Positions 35,941 through 44,232 of a stretch of DNA of 64,000 bases are shown here, piece by piece. The stretch is from RUG100 sp050953425 (GTDB lineage Bacteria > Bacillota > Clostridia > Peptostreptococcales > Anaerovoracaceae), in assembly GCA_050953425.1 (NCBI GenBank), contig JBMNMQ010000002.1, positions 124,001 through 188,000 of the forward strand, read 5' to 3'. The translations under genes and the position numbers were made by a program. The notes beneath the pieces are model-generated. The model ran no database searches, was not told the origin of the DNA, and saw nothing but the letters and a program-made list of their open reading frames with translations. Within the stretch, counting starts at the first letter, position 1. Each line of letters starts with the position of its first letter.

Positions 35941-36630
35941 TTACTGCATGGTCTTCACATCCGGATTCTTCTCACCGAATCGCTCCTTTAATACGTCTGT
36001 AATTTCGCTTCTTTCCCTTCCCTGCTTTTCCATCTGTTTAATTGTCTTATAAGCAGCAAACAGCGTTGACGGTCCGATTTCAGAGCTAAAATAACCGATG
36101 CCCTGATTCCAGGCCAGCAGTTCAAAAACATCGTCCAGCGCTGCGCTGTCAAGTCCGTGGACATAGGCCTTCACCAGTTCTCTGGTGGCCTGGCGCATCC
36201 GACCTGCACCGACCGCGTTGGTGAGTGAAAGAAGCAGACGCATCTCATACGGCAGATGCCGGTGCTCATCGTTCCAGGTCAGATCCCAGAAATTTACAGC
36301 AATATTTCCGAGCCTTTCGTCGATCAGCGGCATATTGGTCAGTGCCGCCGGACGCATCGGGATGTCCTTTTCTCCCTGTTTCACTTCAGCCCGATAGAAA
36401 TATGCGTTGAATTCGGCTTCGCCTTTCTGCTCGGTATAGTGCTCAAAGCCGAGATCTTCCATCACCTCATACAGGGGAATGGGATCGAAGCTCTGGACGA
36501 TCGTAAGCCCTTCGCCTGCAGGGAGCTGCATGGCCTGACGTTTGATGCCCTGAAAGAAATTGCCCTGAACCCCTCTGACATCGATCTGTCTGAAATCAGC
36601 TGTCTTATCTTTCCAATCCGTGTAACTCAT
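35941..36630 (-). CDS. DUF2249 protein with carboxymuconolactone-decarboxylase-like C-terminus
   Basis: Residues about 14-80 are a DUF2249 domain (FRQIDVRGVQGNFFQGIKRQ; LTIVQSFDPIPLYEVMEDLGFEHY), a TusA-like fold. The C-terminal half (about 100-215) is helical (RLLLSLTNAVGAGRMRQATRELVKAYVHGL..FELLAWNQGIGYF) and resembles carboxymuconolactone-decarboxylase-type redox folds, without a clear CxxC. DUF2249 proteins often accompany nitrosative-stress and hemerythrin-type genes, which fits hcp here. GGAGG precedes the ATG. Confidence 0.82.
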   Translation of the reverse strand: MSYTDWKDKTADFRQIDVRGVQGNFFQGIKRQAMQLPAGEGLTIVQSFDPIPLYEVMEDLGFEHYTEQKGEAEFNAYFYRAEVKQGEKDIPMRPAALTNMPLIDERLGNIAVNFWDLTWNDEHRHLPYEMRLLLSLTNAVGAGRMRQATRELVKAYVHGLDSAALDDVFELLAWNQGIGYFSSEIGPSTLFAAYKTIKQMEKQGRERSEITDVLKERFGEKNPDVKTMQ

Positions 36631-36648
36631 GTCAAACTCCTCCTGTAT

Positions 36649-37356
36649 TTATTCCAGAATCCTTCCGTCCCTTGAGATCGTCACGACCTGCCATGGAATG
36701 AACTTTCCGCTGTTTTTGAGCGCGTTTTCTGCCGCTCTCTGCAGGCCCCCGCAGCAGGGCACTTCCATACGGACAATAGTTACACTCTTAATATCGTTGT
36801 CACGGATGATCGCGGTCAGCTTCTCGCTGTAATCCACAGCGTCCAGCTTTGGGCAGCCGATGATCGTAATCTTTCCCTTCATGAATTCCTCATGCATGTT
36901 CGCATAAGCATAGGCCGTGCAGTCTGCCGCGATCAGCAGCTTTGCGCCGTCAAAAAACGGAGCCTGCGCCGGCAGCAGTTTGATCTGGCAGGGCCACTGA
37001 CCGAGCCGGGAAACAGGCTTTGCAGAAGATATCGGAGCTTCCTCATCGCTGCGCTCAAACTGTGCCATACGGGAACCGGGGCAGCCTCCCTCGTAGTGAT
37101 GATGTTCATTCATTGCTTTTGCCTCCTTGCTGGCCTTTACGGCCGCTTCATCGTATTCAGGAGCTTCCCGCTCTTCAAAGGTAATGGCCCCGGCCGGACA
37201 ATTCGGCAGGCAGTCGCCGAAGCCGTCACAGAAATTTTCCCTTACCAGTTTTGCCTTTCCGTCTACAATATCTATAGCGCCTTCATGGCAGGCCCTGGCA
37301 CAGAGCCCGCAACCATTGCACTTTTCCTCGTCAATATGGATAATTTTTCGGATCAT
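36649..37356 (-). CDS. Dicluster 4Fe-4S ferredoxin-type protein with C-terminal redox domain
   Basis: The 235-residue protein opens with two cluster motifs: CNGCGLCARACHEG near residue 13, and a second, slightly altered one, CDGFGDCLPNCPAG, near 42. A Cys-containing linker (GGCPGSRMAQF) leads to an alpha/beta domain with LLIAADCTAYAYANMH, IIGCPKLDAVDY and EVPCCGGLQRAA. Together these suggest a metal or sulfur redox role. Proteins of this type are found next to hcp in anaerobes. The upstream UDG-like gene overlaps its start by four bases (ATGA), so translation is coupled. Its first 40 codons are duplicated upstream of hcp. Confidence 0.85.
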   Translation of the reverse strand: MIRKIIHIDEEKCNGCGLCARACHEGAIDIVDGKAKLVRENFCDGFGDCLPNCPAGAITFEEREAPEYDEAAVKASKEAKAMNEHHHYEGGCPGSRMAQFERSDEEAPISSAKPVSRLGQWPCQIKLLPAQAPFFDGAKLLIAADCTAYAYANMHEEFMKGKITIIGCPKLDAVDYSEKLTAIIRDNDIKSVTIVRMEVPCCGGLQRAAENALKNSGKFIPWQVVTISRDGRILE

Positions 37357-37943
37357 TTCGATTGCCGCCCTATCAGAATATCGTAAACAATTCTCTGAAG
37401 ATCCGGTACCACCTGCTCCTCAAACCAGGGATTCTTCGCCTGCCACCGAAAGTTCAGGGGACTGGGGTGAACGATCGGAAAAAATTCCGGCAGATATTCC
37501 CTGTACGAAGCTACCGTCGCGGTCAGATTTTTCTTTTTCTTCTCTTTCAGATAATAATCCATGGAATATTTGCCAATCAGAATGGTCAGCCTGATATCCG
37601 GCATCACTTTCAGAATTTCCGGATGATATTCTTCCGCAATGAATTTTCTGGGCGGAAGATCTCCGGATTTTCCCTTTCCCGGATAATAAAAATCCATTGG
37701 AACGATTGCAATTTTCGAAGAATAAAACGTATCACGATCGATTCCCATCCAGCTGATCAGTTTTTCACCGGACTTGTCATTGAACGGTATTCCCGTCTCC
37801 TCAACCTTTCTTCCCGGCGCCTGCCCTATAATCAGAATCTTTGCGTCACTGCTGACCTGGAATACTGGAGATACGCCGCGATTCGTATAGGATTGATTTC
37901 TCGTATCCGCCTTCAGTTTTTCTGCAATCTCTTCTGCGGTCAT
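37353..37943 (-). CDS. Uracil-DNA glycosylase family protein
   Basis: The 196-residue protein shows the UDG-superfamily motifs: motif I as ILIIGQAPGRKVEETGIPFND with SGEKLISWMG, and the C-terminal motif as IVHPSPLN. LTILIGKYSMDYYL forms the central strand. The first motif GQAPG differs from the GEAPG/GxDPY of characterised families, so activity should not be assumed. The ATG of MTAEEIAEKL has AAAGGAAAG in front and lies after the hcp stop; a longer start would overlap hcp. It is translationally coupled to the ferredoxin-type gene. Confidence 0.85.
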   Translation of the reverse strand: MTAEEIAEKLKADTRNQSYTNRGVSPVFQVSSDAKILIIGQAPGRKVEETGIPFNDKSGEKLISWMGIDRDTFYSSKIAIVPMDFYYPGKGKSGDLPPRKFIAEEYHPEILKVMPDIRLTILIGKYSMDYYLKEKKKKNLTATVASYREYLPEFFPIVHPSPLNFRWQAKNPWFEEQVVPDLQRIVYDILIGRQSK

Positions 37944-38025
37944 CTGCTTTCCTTTCCAGCGAAACCGCAAGCGGTTCCTTCGTCCCCATTCAGGAGACAA
38001 AAGAACCGTTTCTCCGCCTGTTTTA

Positions 38026-39666
38026 TCACTCTTCTCCAAAGAACAGCTTCAGATCATCATCAACAGTGCCAATACCCGAAATACCGAAATTATCAACAAG
38101 TACCTTTGTGACATTTGGAGATAGGAACGCCGGCAGAGTCGGTCCGAGATGAATATTTTTTACGCCAAGGTAAAGAAGTGCCAGCAGCACAATCACCGCC
38201 TTCTGCTCATACCATGCGATATTGAACACGATTGGAAGATCATTGATATCATCCAGCCCGAAGATTTCCTTCAGCTTCAGAGCAATCAGTGCAAGTGAAT
38301 AGGAGTCATTACACTGACCGGCGTCCAGGACACGCGGAATTCCGTTAATGTCACCCAGATTCAGTTTGTTGTACTTATATTTCGCGCAGCCGGCCGTCAG
38401 AATCACCACATCCTTTGGCAGACGTTCAGCGAATTCCCTGTAATATTCCCGCGACTTCTGTCTGCCGTCGCAGCCTGCCATCACGACAAACTTCCGGATC
38501 GCGCCGCTCTTTACCGCATCCACTATGCTTTCTGCCAGTGCGAATACCTGCTCATGCGCAAATCCGCCTGTAATCATTCCTGTCTCAATCTCCGTTGGAG
38601 CCGGACATTTTTTCGCCTGTTCGATGATGGCTGAAAAATCTTTTGTTTCACCGTACTTGCCGTCAATATGTCTGCATCCCGGGAAACCTGCCGCGCCGGT
38701 TGTCCAGAGACGGTCTTTATAGCTCTCCGCCGGAGGAACAACACAGTTGGTCGTCATCAGGATCGGTCCGTTGAACTTTTCAAACTCTTCCTTCTGTTTC
38801 CACCAGGCATTTCCGTAGTTTCCGGCAAAATTCGGATATTTCTTAAACGCCGGATAATAATGAGCCGGGAGCATCTCCGAATGCGTATAGACATCAACAC
38901 CTGTTCCCTGCGTCTGTTCCAGCAGCATCTCCAGATCACGGAGGTCATGGCCGGAGATCAGAATGCCAGGATTTTTACGGACCCCAATGTCCACCTGTGT
39001 CACTTCCGGATTTCCATACGCCTCTGTGTTGGCCTTGTCAAGAAGCGCCATACCATCCACACCGTATTTGCCGGTCTCAAGTGTCAGCGCTACAAGATCA
39101 TCCACCGTAAGAGAATCATCCAGTGTCTTAGACAGTGCCCTCTGAATGAAGGCATCCACATCTTCATTGTCCTGAAGGAGAGCGTTCGCGTGTTTGGAAT
39201 ATGCCGCGAGACCTTTCAGCCCGTAGGTAATCAGTTCACGTAAAGAACGAATATCTTCATCCTTTGTCGAGAGAACACCTACAACAGCCGCTTTGCTGTC
39301 GAATTCATCTCTTGTTCCATTCCAGGAAGCAGCGTCCGGAAGATTGCCGGTGCTCTCAAGCTTTCCGAGAAGTTCTGCTTTAACGGAGAGAGTCTCCTCC
39401 ACGGATCTGATGATATCTTCACGGTCGAAGTTCGCATTTGTGATTGTCTTAAAAAGGTTGACTGTCACAAGATGATTGACTTCTTTCGATACAGACTTTC
39501 CTTCCTCGCGCAGCCTGGTTGTCACGGCAGACAGTCCTTTTGTTACATAAACGAGAAGATCCTGCATCTGAGCCACTTCCGGCCTCTTACCACAGACACC
39601 GGAAATCGTGCATCCTTTGCATCCAGCCGTTTCCTGACACTGATAACAAAACATTCTGTTTTCCAT
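38026..39666 (-). CDS. hcp: Hydroxylamine reductase / hybrid-cluster protein
   Basis: The 546-residue protein is a full-length Hcp. The N-terminal cluster ligands are in MFCYQCQETAGCKGCTISGVCG, the four-Cys spacing typical of anaerobes. The hybrid-cluster ligands occur in ILISGHDLRD, TTNCVVP, FPGCRHI, LTAGCAKYKYN and DAGQCNDSYS. Hcp is now regarded mainly as an NO reductase that also acts as an S-nitrosylase under nitrosative stress. GAAGGAGG precedes the ATG. It follows a 48-residue mini-ferredoxin by 20 bases, and the promoter upstream carries a Crp/Fnr-type site. Confidence 0.97.
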   Translation of the reverse strand: MENRMFCYQCQETAGCKGCTISGVCGKRPEVAQMQDLLVYVTKGLSAVTTRLREEGKSVSKEVNHLVTVNLFKTITNANFDREDIIRSVEETLSVKAELLGKLESTGNLPDAASWNGTRDEFDSKAAVVGVLSTKDEDIRSLRELITYGLKGLAAYSKHANALLQDNEDVDAFIQRALSKTLDDSLTVDDLVALTLETGKYGVDGMALLDKANTEAYGNPEVTQVDIGVRKNPGILISGHDLRDLEMLLEQTQGTGVDVYTHSEMLPAHYYPAFKKYPNFAGNYGNAWWKQKEEFEKFNGPILMTTNCVVPPAESYKDRLWTTGAAGFPGCRHIDGKYGETKDFSAIIEQAKKCPAPTEIETGMITGGFAHEQVFALAESIVDAVKSGAIRKFVVMAGCDGRQKSREYYREFAERLPKDVVILTAGCAKYKYNKLNLGDINGIPRVLDAGQCNDSYSLALIALKLKEIFGLDDINDLPIVFNIAWYEQKAVIVLLALLYLGVKNIHLGPTLPAFLSPNVTKVLVDNFGISGIGTVDDDLKLFFGEE

Positions 39667-39686
39667 TTTGAACCTCCTTCATCGCT

Positions 39687-39833
39687 TTAAACGGTTACTT
39701 TCTTACTGTAACTTTCCCTTACCAGTTTTGCCTTTCCGTCTACAATATCTATGGCGCCTTCATGGCAGGCTCTGGCGCAGAGCCCGCAGCCATTGCATTT
39801 TTCCTCGTCAATATGGATAATTTTTCGGATCAT
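39687..39833 (-). CDS. 48-residue mini-ferredoxin (partial duplicate of the dicluster ferredoxin gene)
   Basis: The first 40 residues are identical to those of the ferredoxin-type protein at 37356 and include one complete [4Fe-4S] motif, CNGCGLCARACHEG. The frame then ends after eight different residues with TAA. A GAGGAGG ribosome site precedes the ATG. It is the first gene after the hcp promoter, 20 bases before hcp, and could donate electrons to Hcp. It could instead be a translated relic whose main effect was to bring the promoter to hcp. It is too short for most gene finders. Confidence 0.7.
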   Translation of the reverse strand: MIRKIIHIDEEKCNGCGLCARACHEGAIDIVDGKAKLVRESYSKKVTV

Positions 39834-39843
39834 TTCGATTGCC
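39713..39843. repeat. 131-bp duplicate of 37236-37366
   Basis: The two copies differ at only five positions, and all five fall in third codon positions without changing the protein. The copies are in the same orientation about 2.5 kb apart, flanking hcp and the UDG-like gene, so recombination between them would delete that pair. Confidence 0.93.
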
Positions 39844-39856
39844 TCCTCATCTGTTC

Positions 39857-39905
39857 TGGAATCAGTATACCAAAGGTTTTTTAAACAATCCGTATCTGTG
39901 GATAC
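39857..39905 (-). promoter_or_regulatory. hcp-operon promoter with Crp/Fnr-type site centred at -41.5
   Basis: The minus strand has the -10 TATACT (39864-39869) and no recognisable -35 hexamer. The palindrome GTATCCACAGATAC (39892-39905) is centred exactly 41.5 bases before the start point implied by the -10. That is the class II activator position for Crp/Fnr regulators, and the divergent neighbour encodes one. Confidence 0.72.
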
Positions 39906-39964
39906 AAATAATTAAAATTTTTCGTGTATACTATAATCATATGCAGAAAGAAAGGAGAACTGCC

Positions 39965-40636
39965 GTGGACTATTCCGTTCTGGAAAAAAGCTCGCTGTTT
40001 GCAGGTGTTCCCGCAGCAAAATTACGCGAAATTCTGGAAAGTACGCCGCACTTCATCCAATGCTACGATAAGGAAGAGACCATTTTTCATCTGATGGAGC
40101 CGGCTGCAAAGATCGGCATCATACTGGAAGGGCGCGCCGAGGCGCAAAAATCCTTCCCGAACGGAAGCCAGGTAAATGTATCGGTCCGGGAACCCGGAGA
40201 GATGATCGGGCCTGCTGCTGTATTCTCGAAGAATCGAAAATACCCCTGCGACGTTGTCTCTCTTGAGCCTTCCACAATTATGATGTTCCGCAGGGATGAC
40301 CTGCTTTTGCTGATGAAGAAAAATGGGCGGGTATTGGAGAACCTGACTACTGAGATTGCTTCCGCAGCCTTTATGCTGCAGCAGCGTCTGGAACTGTTCT
40401 CCTACAGCGGGATTGCGCAGAAGGCGGCTTTCTGGCTGCTGATGCAGGCTCGAAATACGAATAGCAATAAGGTACGTATTCCCGAATCTGTTACAAAATG
40501 GGCACAGCTCATGAATGTATCACGACCGTCTCTCCACAGAGAATTGAAGCGTCTGGAAGCAGGCGGAATGATTGCTTATTCTCCTCCTACAGTCACAATC
40601 CTTGACCATACTGCTTTGCAAAGCGTTCTGAATTAA
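39965..40636 (+). CDS. Crp/Fnr family transcriptional regulator (HcpR-like)
   Basis: The 223-residue protein has an N-terminal cyclic-nucleotide-binding-type beta roll (IFHLMEPAAKIGIILEGRAEAQKSF; REPGEMIGPAAVFS), a dimer helix, and a C-terminal winged HTH (VTKWAQLMNVSRPSLHRELKRLEAGGMI). There is no N-terminal Cys cluster of the oxygen-sensing Fnr type, so it may bind a ligand or heme, as proposed for HcpR proteins. I start it at the GTG with AAAGGAG eight bases upstream; an ATG near 39942 lacks a ribosome site. It is divergent from the hcp operon and is the natural regulator of that promoter. TATAAT lies about 30 bases upstream. Confidence 0.9.
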   Translation: MDYSVLEKSSLFAGVPAAKLREILESTPHFIQCYDKEETIFHLMEPAAKIGIILEGRAEAQKSFPNGSQVNVSVREPGEMIGPAAVFSKNRKYPCDVVSLEPSTIMMFRRDDLLLLMKKNGRVLENLTTEIASAAFMLQQRLELFSYSGIAQKAAFWLLMQARNTNSNKVRIPESVTKWAQLMNVSRPSLHRELKRLEAGGMIAYSPPTVTILDHTALQSVLN

Positions 40637-40747
40637 TGTTGAAATCCTGAATAATGTTCATCCATTTTGTAGCCGCAACCCTGTTTTCATGTATCCTGTA
40701 TCCTCAGCGTTTCACACTTTTTGCCGATCGATATGTTTTTCCAAACG

Positions 40748-40812
40748 TAAAAAACGGGACCTCCGGACTCTCTGCTGCCTCCCCGGCAGAATCAGAAAGT
40801 CCCGGAAGTCCC
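40748..40812 (-). terminator. Terminator at the end of the TIGR04076-GNAT unit
   Basis: On the minus strand a long imperfect hairpin (GGGAC..CCGG arms around an inner CTGCC/GGCAG stem) is followed by GTTTTTTACG. It ends leftward transcripts. The 290 bases from 40813 to the GNAT stop contain no gene I recognise. Confidence 0.6.
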
Positions 40813-41106
40813 AATTCCCACACTGTTTCGCTTATGTCCTTGTCATCAATACTATAGTCTCAACATGGCTCGATTGCTCCAGATGGATGTCAAATCCCCA
40901 GAAAATCATACAGTTCGTTCTCGGAAATAAATCTACGGCTTTTTTGACCTCAAAATTGCCATTTTCTCGACCGCGAACGTTCTCGGAAACAGGTCGATGT
41001 ACTTGTCCCTACTATATATAAGCAGCCGCACATATTTTCCAATCGCCTCGACTCATCGCTCTGAGGGAATATGTCCGAAAAGCTGTGATTTCCCATCCAC
41101 TCGACT

Positions 41107-41580
41107 CTATATCTGCATCATGTACAGATACGAATCCCTGTCTGGGTATTCATACGGGAAAGGAAGCTCATCTTTTGTTATTCGCCGATAGCCACGCTTC
41201 TCAAAAAAGCTGTGACAGTTCGTGGCCACGGACGGAGTATCAAAAACAAAGGTAGTCAGTCCCTGCTCCTTTGCGAACTCCTGAAGCGTCGCATAAAGCT
41301 TTCCAAGAATACCTTGTTTTCTATAGTCCGCTCTAACAAAGCCCTTCTTAAGAACCGCATTACCGTTTCCTTTATTCATCAGCGCCAAGGTGCCAATGAG
41401 CGTATCACCCTCAACGGCCAGCCAGAACTCTCCGCCATCCTTTTCATAACAGGTCGGGATGTCAAGCAGGTCAGGCTGTTCTTCAAGCGAAAGATTGATC
41501 TTCGCCTCGTTGTTCTGGATGTCCAGAATTAGGTCGATGATCTGCTGCTTATATTTTTCCTGATAAGTGATTATCTGCAT
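41107..41580 (-). CDS. GNAT family N-acetyltransferase
   Basis: The 157-residue protein has the GNAT core: IGTLALMNKGNGNAVLKKGFV for beta4, the acetyl-CoA loop DYRKQGILGKLYATL (Q/RxxGxG/A type) and FFEKRGYRRI near the end. The substrate is unknown. It lies directly downstream of the TIGR04076 gene, 9 bases apart, probably in one unit. Confidence 0.92.
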   Translation of the reverse strand: MQIITYQEKYKQQIIDLILDIQNNEAKINLSLEEQPDLLDIPTCYEKDGGEFWLAVEGDTLIGTLALMNKGNGNAVLKKGFVRADYRKQGILGKLYATLQEFAKEQGLTTFVFDTPSVATNCHSFFEKRGYRRITKDELPFPYEYPDRDSYLYMMQI

Positions 41581-41589
41581 GTTATGTCC

Positions 41590-42000
41590 TCACCCCGTAT
41601 AGGCATCATCTACGGTGTTCTTAAAGTTCTGCTTCTCCAGCCACTCGCGCTCTTCCTCGTTCTCCGGAATGTCAATCCGCTCAATCTTGAAGATTACAGG
41701 CCGGGTACCGTCATTACAGCAGGCGATCATCATGCGCTCGTCGTTTGTCCATTTATGCATGATGGAGCCACCCTGCAAGGCCGTATAGACATACCGGCTG
41801 ATAGCATCCCACGCCTCTCCGCAGAATTTGCCGTCCATCAGATGGTAAAAGTCATCCTGCTGCGGCGTTCTCTTCAAAACAAACTCATCGCCCGGCTTGA
41901 AACATGGGCAGGCACCAGAATTTGGATCAGCCAGATATTTCTCCTGCAGCTCAGGGAATACCTTTGTCTCCAGAACTGTTATCTTACATTCGTGCTGCAT
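41590..42000 (-). CDS. TIGR04076 family protein
   Basis: The 136-residue protein has the family pattern CKITVLETKVFPEL..., CPCFKPGDEFVL, an aromatic middle segment AWDAISRYVYTALQGG and the ending CNDGTRPVIFKIERI. The role of this small Cys-containing family in anaerobes is not known. It lies 20 bases after the end of the DUF262-type gene, on the same strand. Confidence 0.85.
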   Translation of the reverse strand: MQHECKITVLETKVFPELQEKYLADPNSGACPCFKPGDEFVLKRTPQQDDFYHLMDGKFCGEAWDAISRYVYTALQGGSIMHKWTNDERMMIACCNDGTRPVIFKIERIDIPENEEEREWLEKQNFKNTVDDAYTG

Positions 42001-42688
42001 AAGCCGCCTCCTTAAAATCCTTACTCACAGAGTTTCTGATAGGCCTTCTTTACGATACCGGCCATCAGCTTCCTGCGCTGCTCAAGAAAATCCGGATACG
42101 ACATCTTTTCAAAGTCAACCGGCAGAGCGTTTTCGGCGCAGGTCTTTTTATAGCCGTCCTCGCCAAGTTTTTGACGATACCTGTCAACATACTCGGCTGG
42201 CGGATCATCGGAAATATCGATGTTCGTGTTATAGTCCAGATATGTGAAGTTCGCTATCTGATTCCGGTCACGGTCACTTGTATATCCAATGCCGGTCAGA
42301 TAATTCTTCGGGAATATATGGTGCTTATCGATTGCCTTCTTATCTCCGCTGGCTCCCGGCAGGAGCTTTGCCGCAAGTGTTGTCGTGCTGAACAACATCG
42401 GTGTCCCCAAGACATTGAGAGCTGCAATATACCCAAACCATGCGGGAGATGTGGCAGCCGCACTCATCAGGTCTGCTGGCAGAGTAAGATTGAAATAGTC
42501 GTCTGAAAATCTGGTGGCAATGACACCGTCCAGATAAGAAACGAACTCATCCGCAGTACGCACATTTCTTAAATCGGCAAACTGCTTCTCTACCTCGGAC
42601 TCTGTGGAGCCGGTGTAGAAGTATGTTATCGTCGACATGAATATCCACTTCTTGATGACCTTCTGAAGCGTAACCGGCGGAACTTTAT

Positions 42689-44232
42689 GAGGCTTCGGGC
42701 ATGATTGTGGGTAAGTAGCCTCTGCCTCGCCCACTGTTTTTAACAATCACATATTGAAAAGCCAGCCTGACTCCTGTATAGTATCAGCGACCAAACATCA
42801 ACGATAAAGGAGAATCAAGATGGCTTCTGCTGATACCTTATGCAAAAAACTTCTCAATGTCAAGAACACTGTTGTAGAATCTTACAACTTCTACAATGAT
42901 GTGGATGGTGTCACACATCTTCGGATCAAGGCTCGTCCTACTGCTTGGCATCAGGATGACTGCCCTTTCTGCGGGAGAAGACACCTCCCCAGATACGACC
43001 GGCCGACCAAGAAAAATAAGATCTGGCGTGGGCTGGACTTTTCAGGAATCATCGTTGAGATCGAAGCGGCTACCCATCGAATCATCTGCCCGGAACATGG
43101 TGTTATCACCGCTGCTGTTCCATGGGCGTATGCCCAGAGCAGTTTCACAAAGGATTTCGCTCTGACAGTTGCATGGCTTGCCACATATTTACCACGCAGC
43201 GCTGTGTCTAGCTACATGCGGATCGACTGGCAGACCGTTGGAAATTGCATGTTCAGAGCTTTGCGAGACCTGGAGCCGGAACGAGCCAGGCGTTTGAACG
43301 GATTGGTGAATATCGGTATCGATGAGACTAGTTACCGGAAGGGGCACAAGTACATCACGATAGTCGTAAATCACGATACCAATACAGTTGTCTGGGTCGC
43401 CGATGGGCACGGCAAATCTGTGCTCGAACAGTTTTATAAAAGTCTCACTGACGATCAGCTCGCCAGCATCAAAGTTGTTACTGGTGATGGAGCACGTTGG
43501 ATCACCGACTGCGTCAATGAGTTTACTCCTGATTGTGAACGCTGTGTAGATCCTTTCCACGTCGTCGAATGGGCTATGGAGGCGCTTGACGCAGTCCGTA
43601 AGGATCGCTGGCGTGTTGCCTATGAGAAGGCAAAGCAAATGTCCAGGGATAATCCACAGAAGCGAGGCCGTCCGAAGGCCGGTGACAAAATCGTCTCCGA
43701 AGTTCAGGCGGCTAGAGCCAAGGCATCCGAAATCAAGAATTCCAGCTACACGCTTGGCAAAGCTCATGAACACCTGACCGAAAAGCAGCAGATCCGGCTG
43801 GATATAATCCAGGCGAAGGATCCTCAGTTGTACAGGGCTTACTGCCTAAAAGAATCACTGCGGCTTCTGTTAAAGTCAACTGATGTTGAGCAGGCGGAGG
43901 CTGAGTTGAAACACTGGCTCTGGTGGGCGAGCCATAGCAGAATACCTGCTTTCAAAGCTCTCTACAAAAAGATCAAACGTCACAAGAAGCATATCCTTAA
44001 TACGATCTGCCTCGGTCTGAGTAATGCGAGAATCGAAGCAACTAACAACAAAATCAAGCTGATCATCCGTAAGGCATATGGCTTTAGGAATATTCAAAAC
44101 ATGATGGATATGGTGTACCTAGTATGCTCAGATATCCGCATCCCACTTCCTAATCGAAAGTCGAATGTCCCCAATGTGGCTTGATTACAAGGGAAAGCGG
44201 CATTTCTTACCCACAGAGATGCCAGAAGAGCC
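42689..44232 (+). mobile_element. Complete ISL3-family insertion sequence (1544 bp) with 8-bp target duplication
   Basis: Both ends carry matching 27-base inverted repeats that share CTTC.GGCAT and TGTGGGTAAG (20 of 27 identical). The target duplication AACTTTAT flanks the element at 42681-42688 and 44233-44240. Eight-base duplications and GGCTCTTC-type ends are typical of ISL3. The transposase is intact, so the insertion looks recent and potentially active. It is oriented opposite to the host gene. Confidence 0.95.
42820..44184 (+). CDS. ISL3 family transposase
   Basis: The 454-residue protein has an N-terminal zinc-binding region (CPFCGRRHLPRYD, later IICPEHG), a helical DNA-binding part and a DDE core: GIDETSYRKGHKY with the first Asp, VVTGDGARWI with the second, and GLSNARIEATNNKIK with the Glu. 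AAAGGAGAATCAAG precedes the ATG. The length is normal and no frame defect is seen. It is the only gene of the element. Confidence 0.97.
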   Translation: MASADTLCKKLLNVKNTVVESYNFYNDVDGVTHLRIKARPTAWHQDDCPFCGRRHLPRYDRPTKKNKIWRGLDFSGIIVEIEAATHRIICPEHGVITAAVPWAYAQSSFTKDFALTVAWLATYLPRSAVSSYMRIDWQTVGNCMFRALRDLEPERARRLNGLVNIGIDETSYRKGHKYITIVVNHDTNTVVWVADGHGKSVLEQFYKSLTDDQLASIKVVTGDGARWITDCVNEFTPDCERCVDPFHVVEWAMEALDAVRKDRWRVAYEKAKQMSRDNPQKRGRPKAGDKIVSEVQAARAKASEIKNSSYTLGKAHEHLTEKQQIRLDIIQAKDPQLYRAYCLKESLRLLLKSTDVEQAEAELKHWLWWASHSRIPAFKALYKKIKRHKKHILNTICLGLSNARIEATNNKIKLIIRKAYGFRNIQNMMDMVYLVCSDIRIPLPNRKSNVPNVA

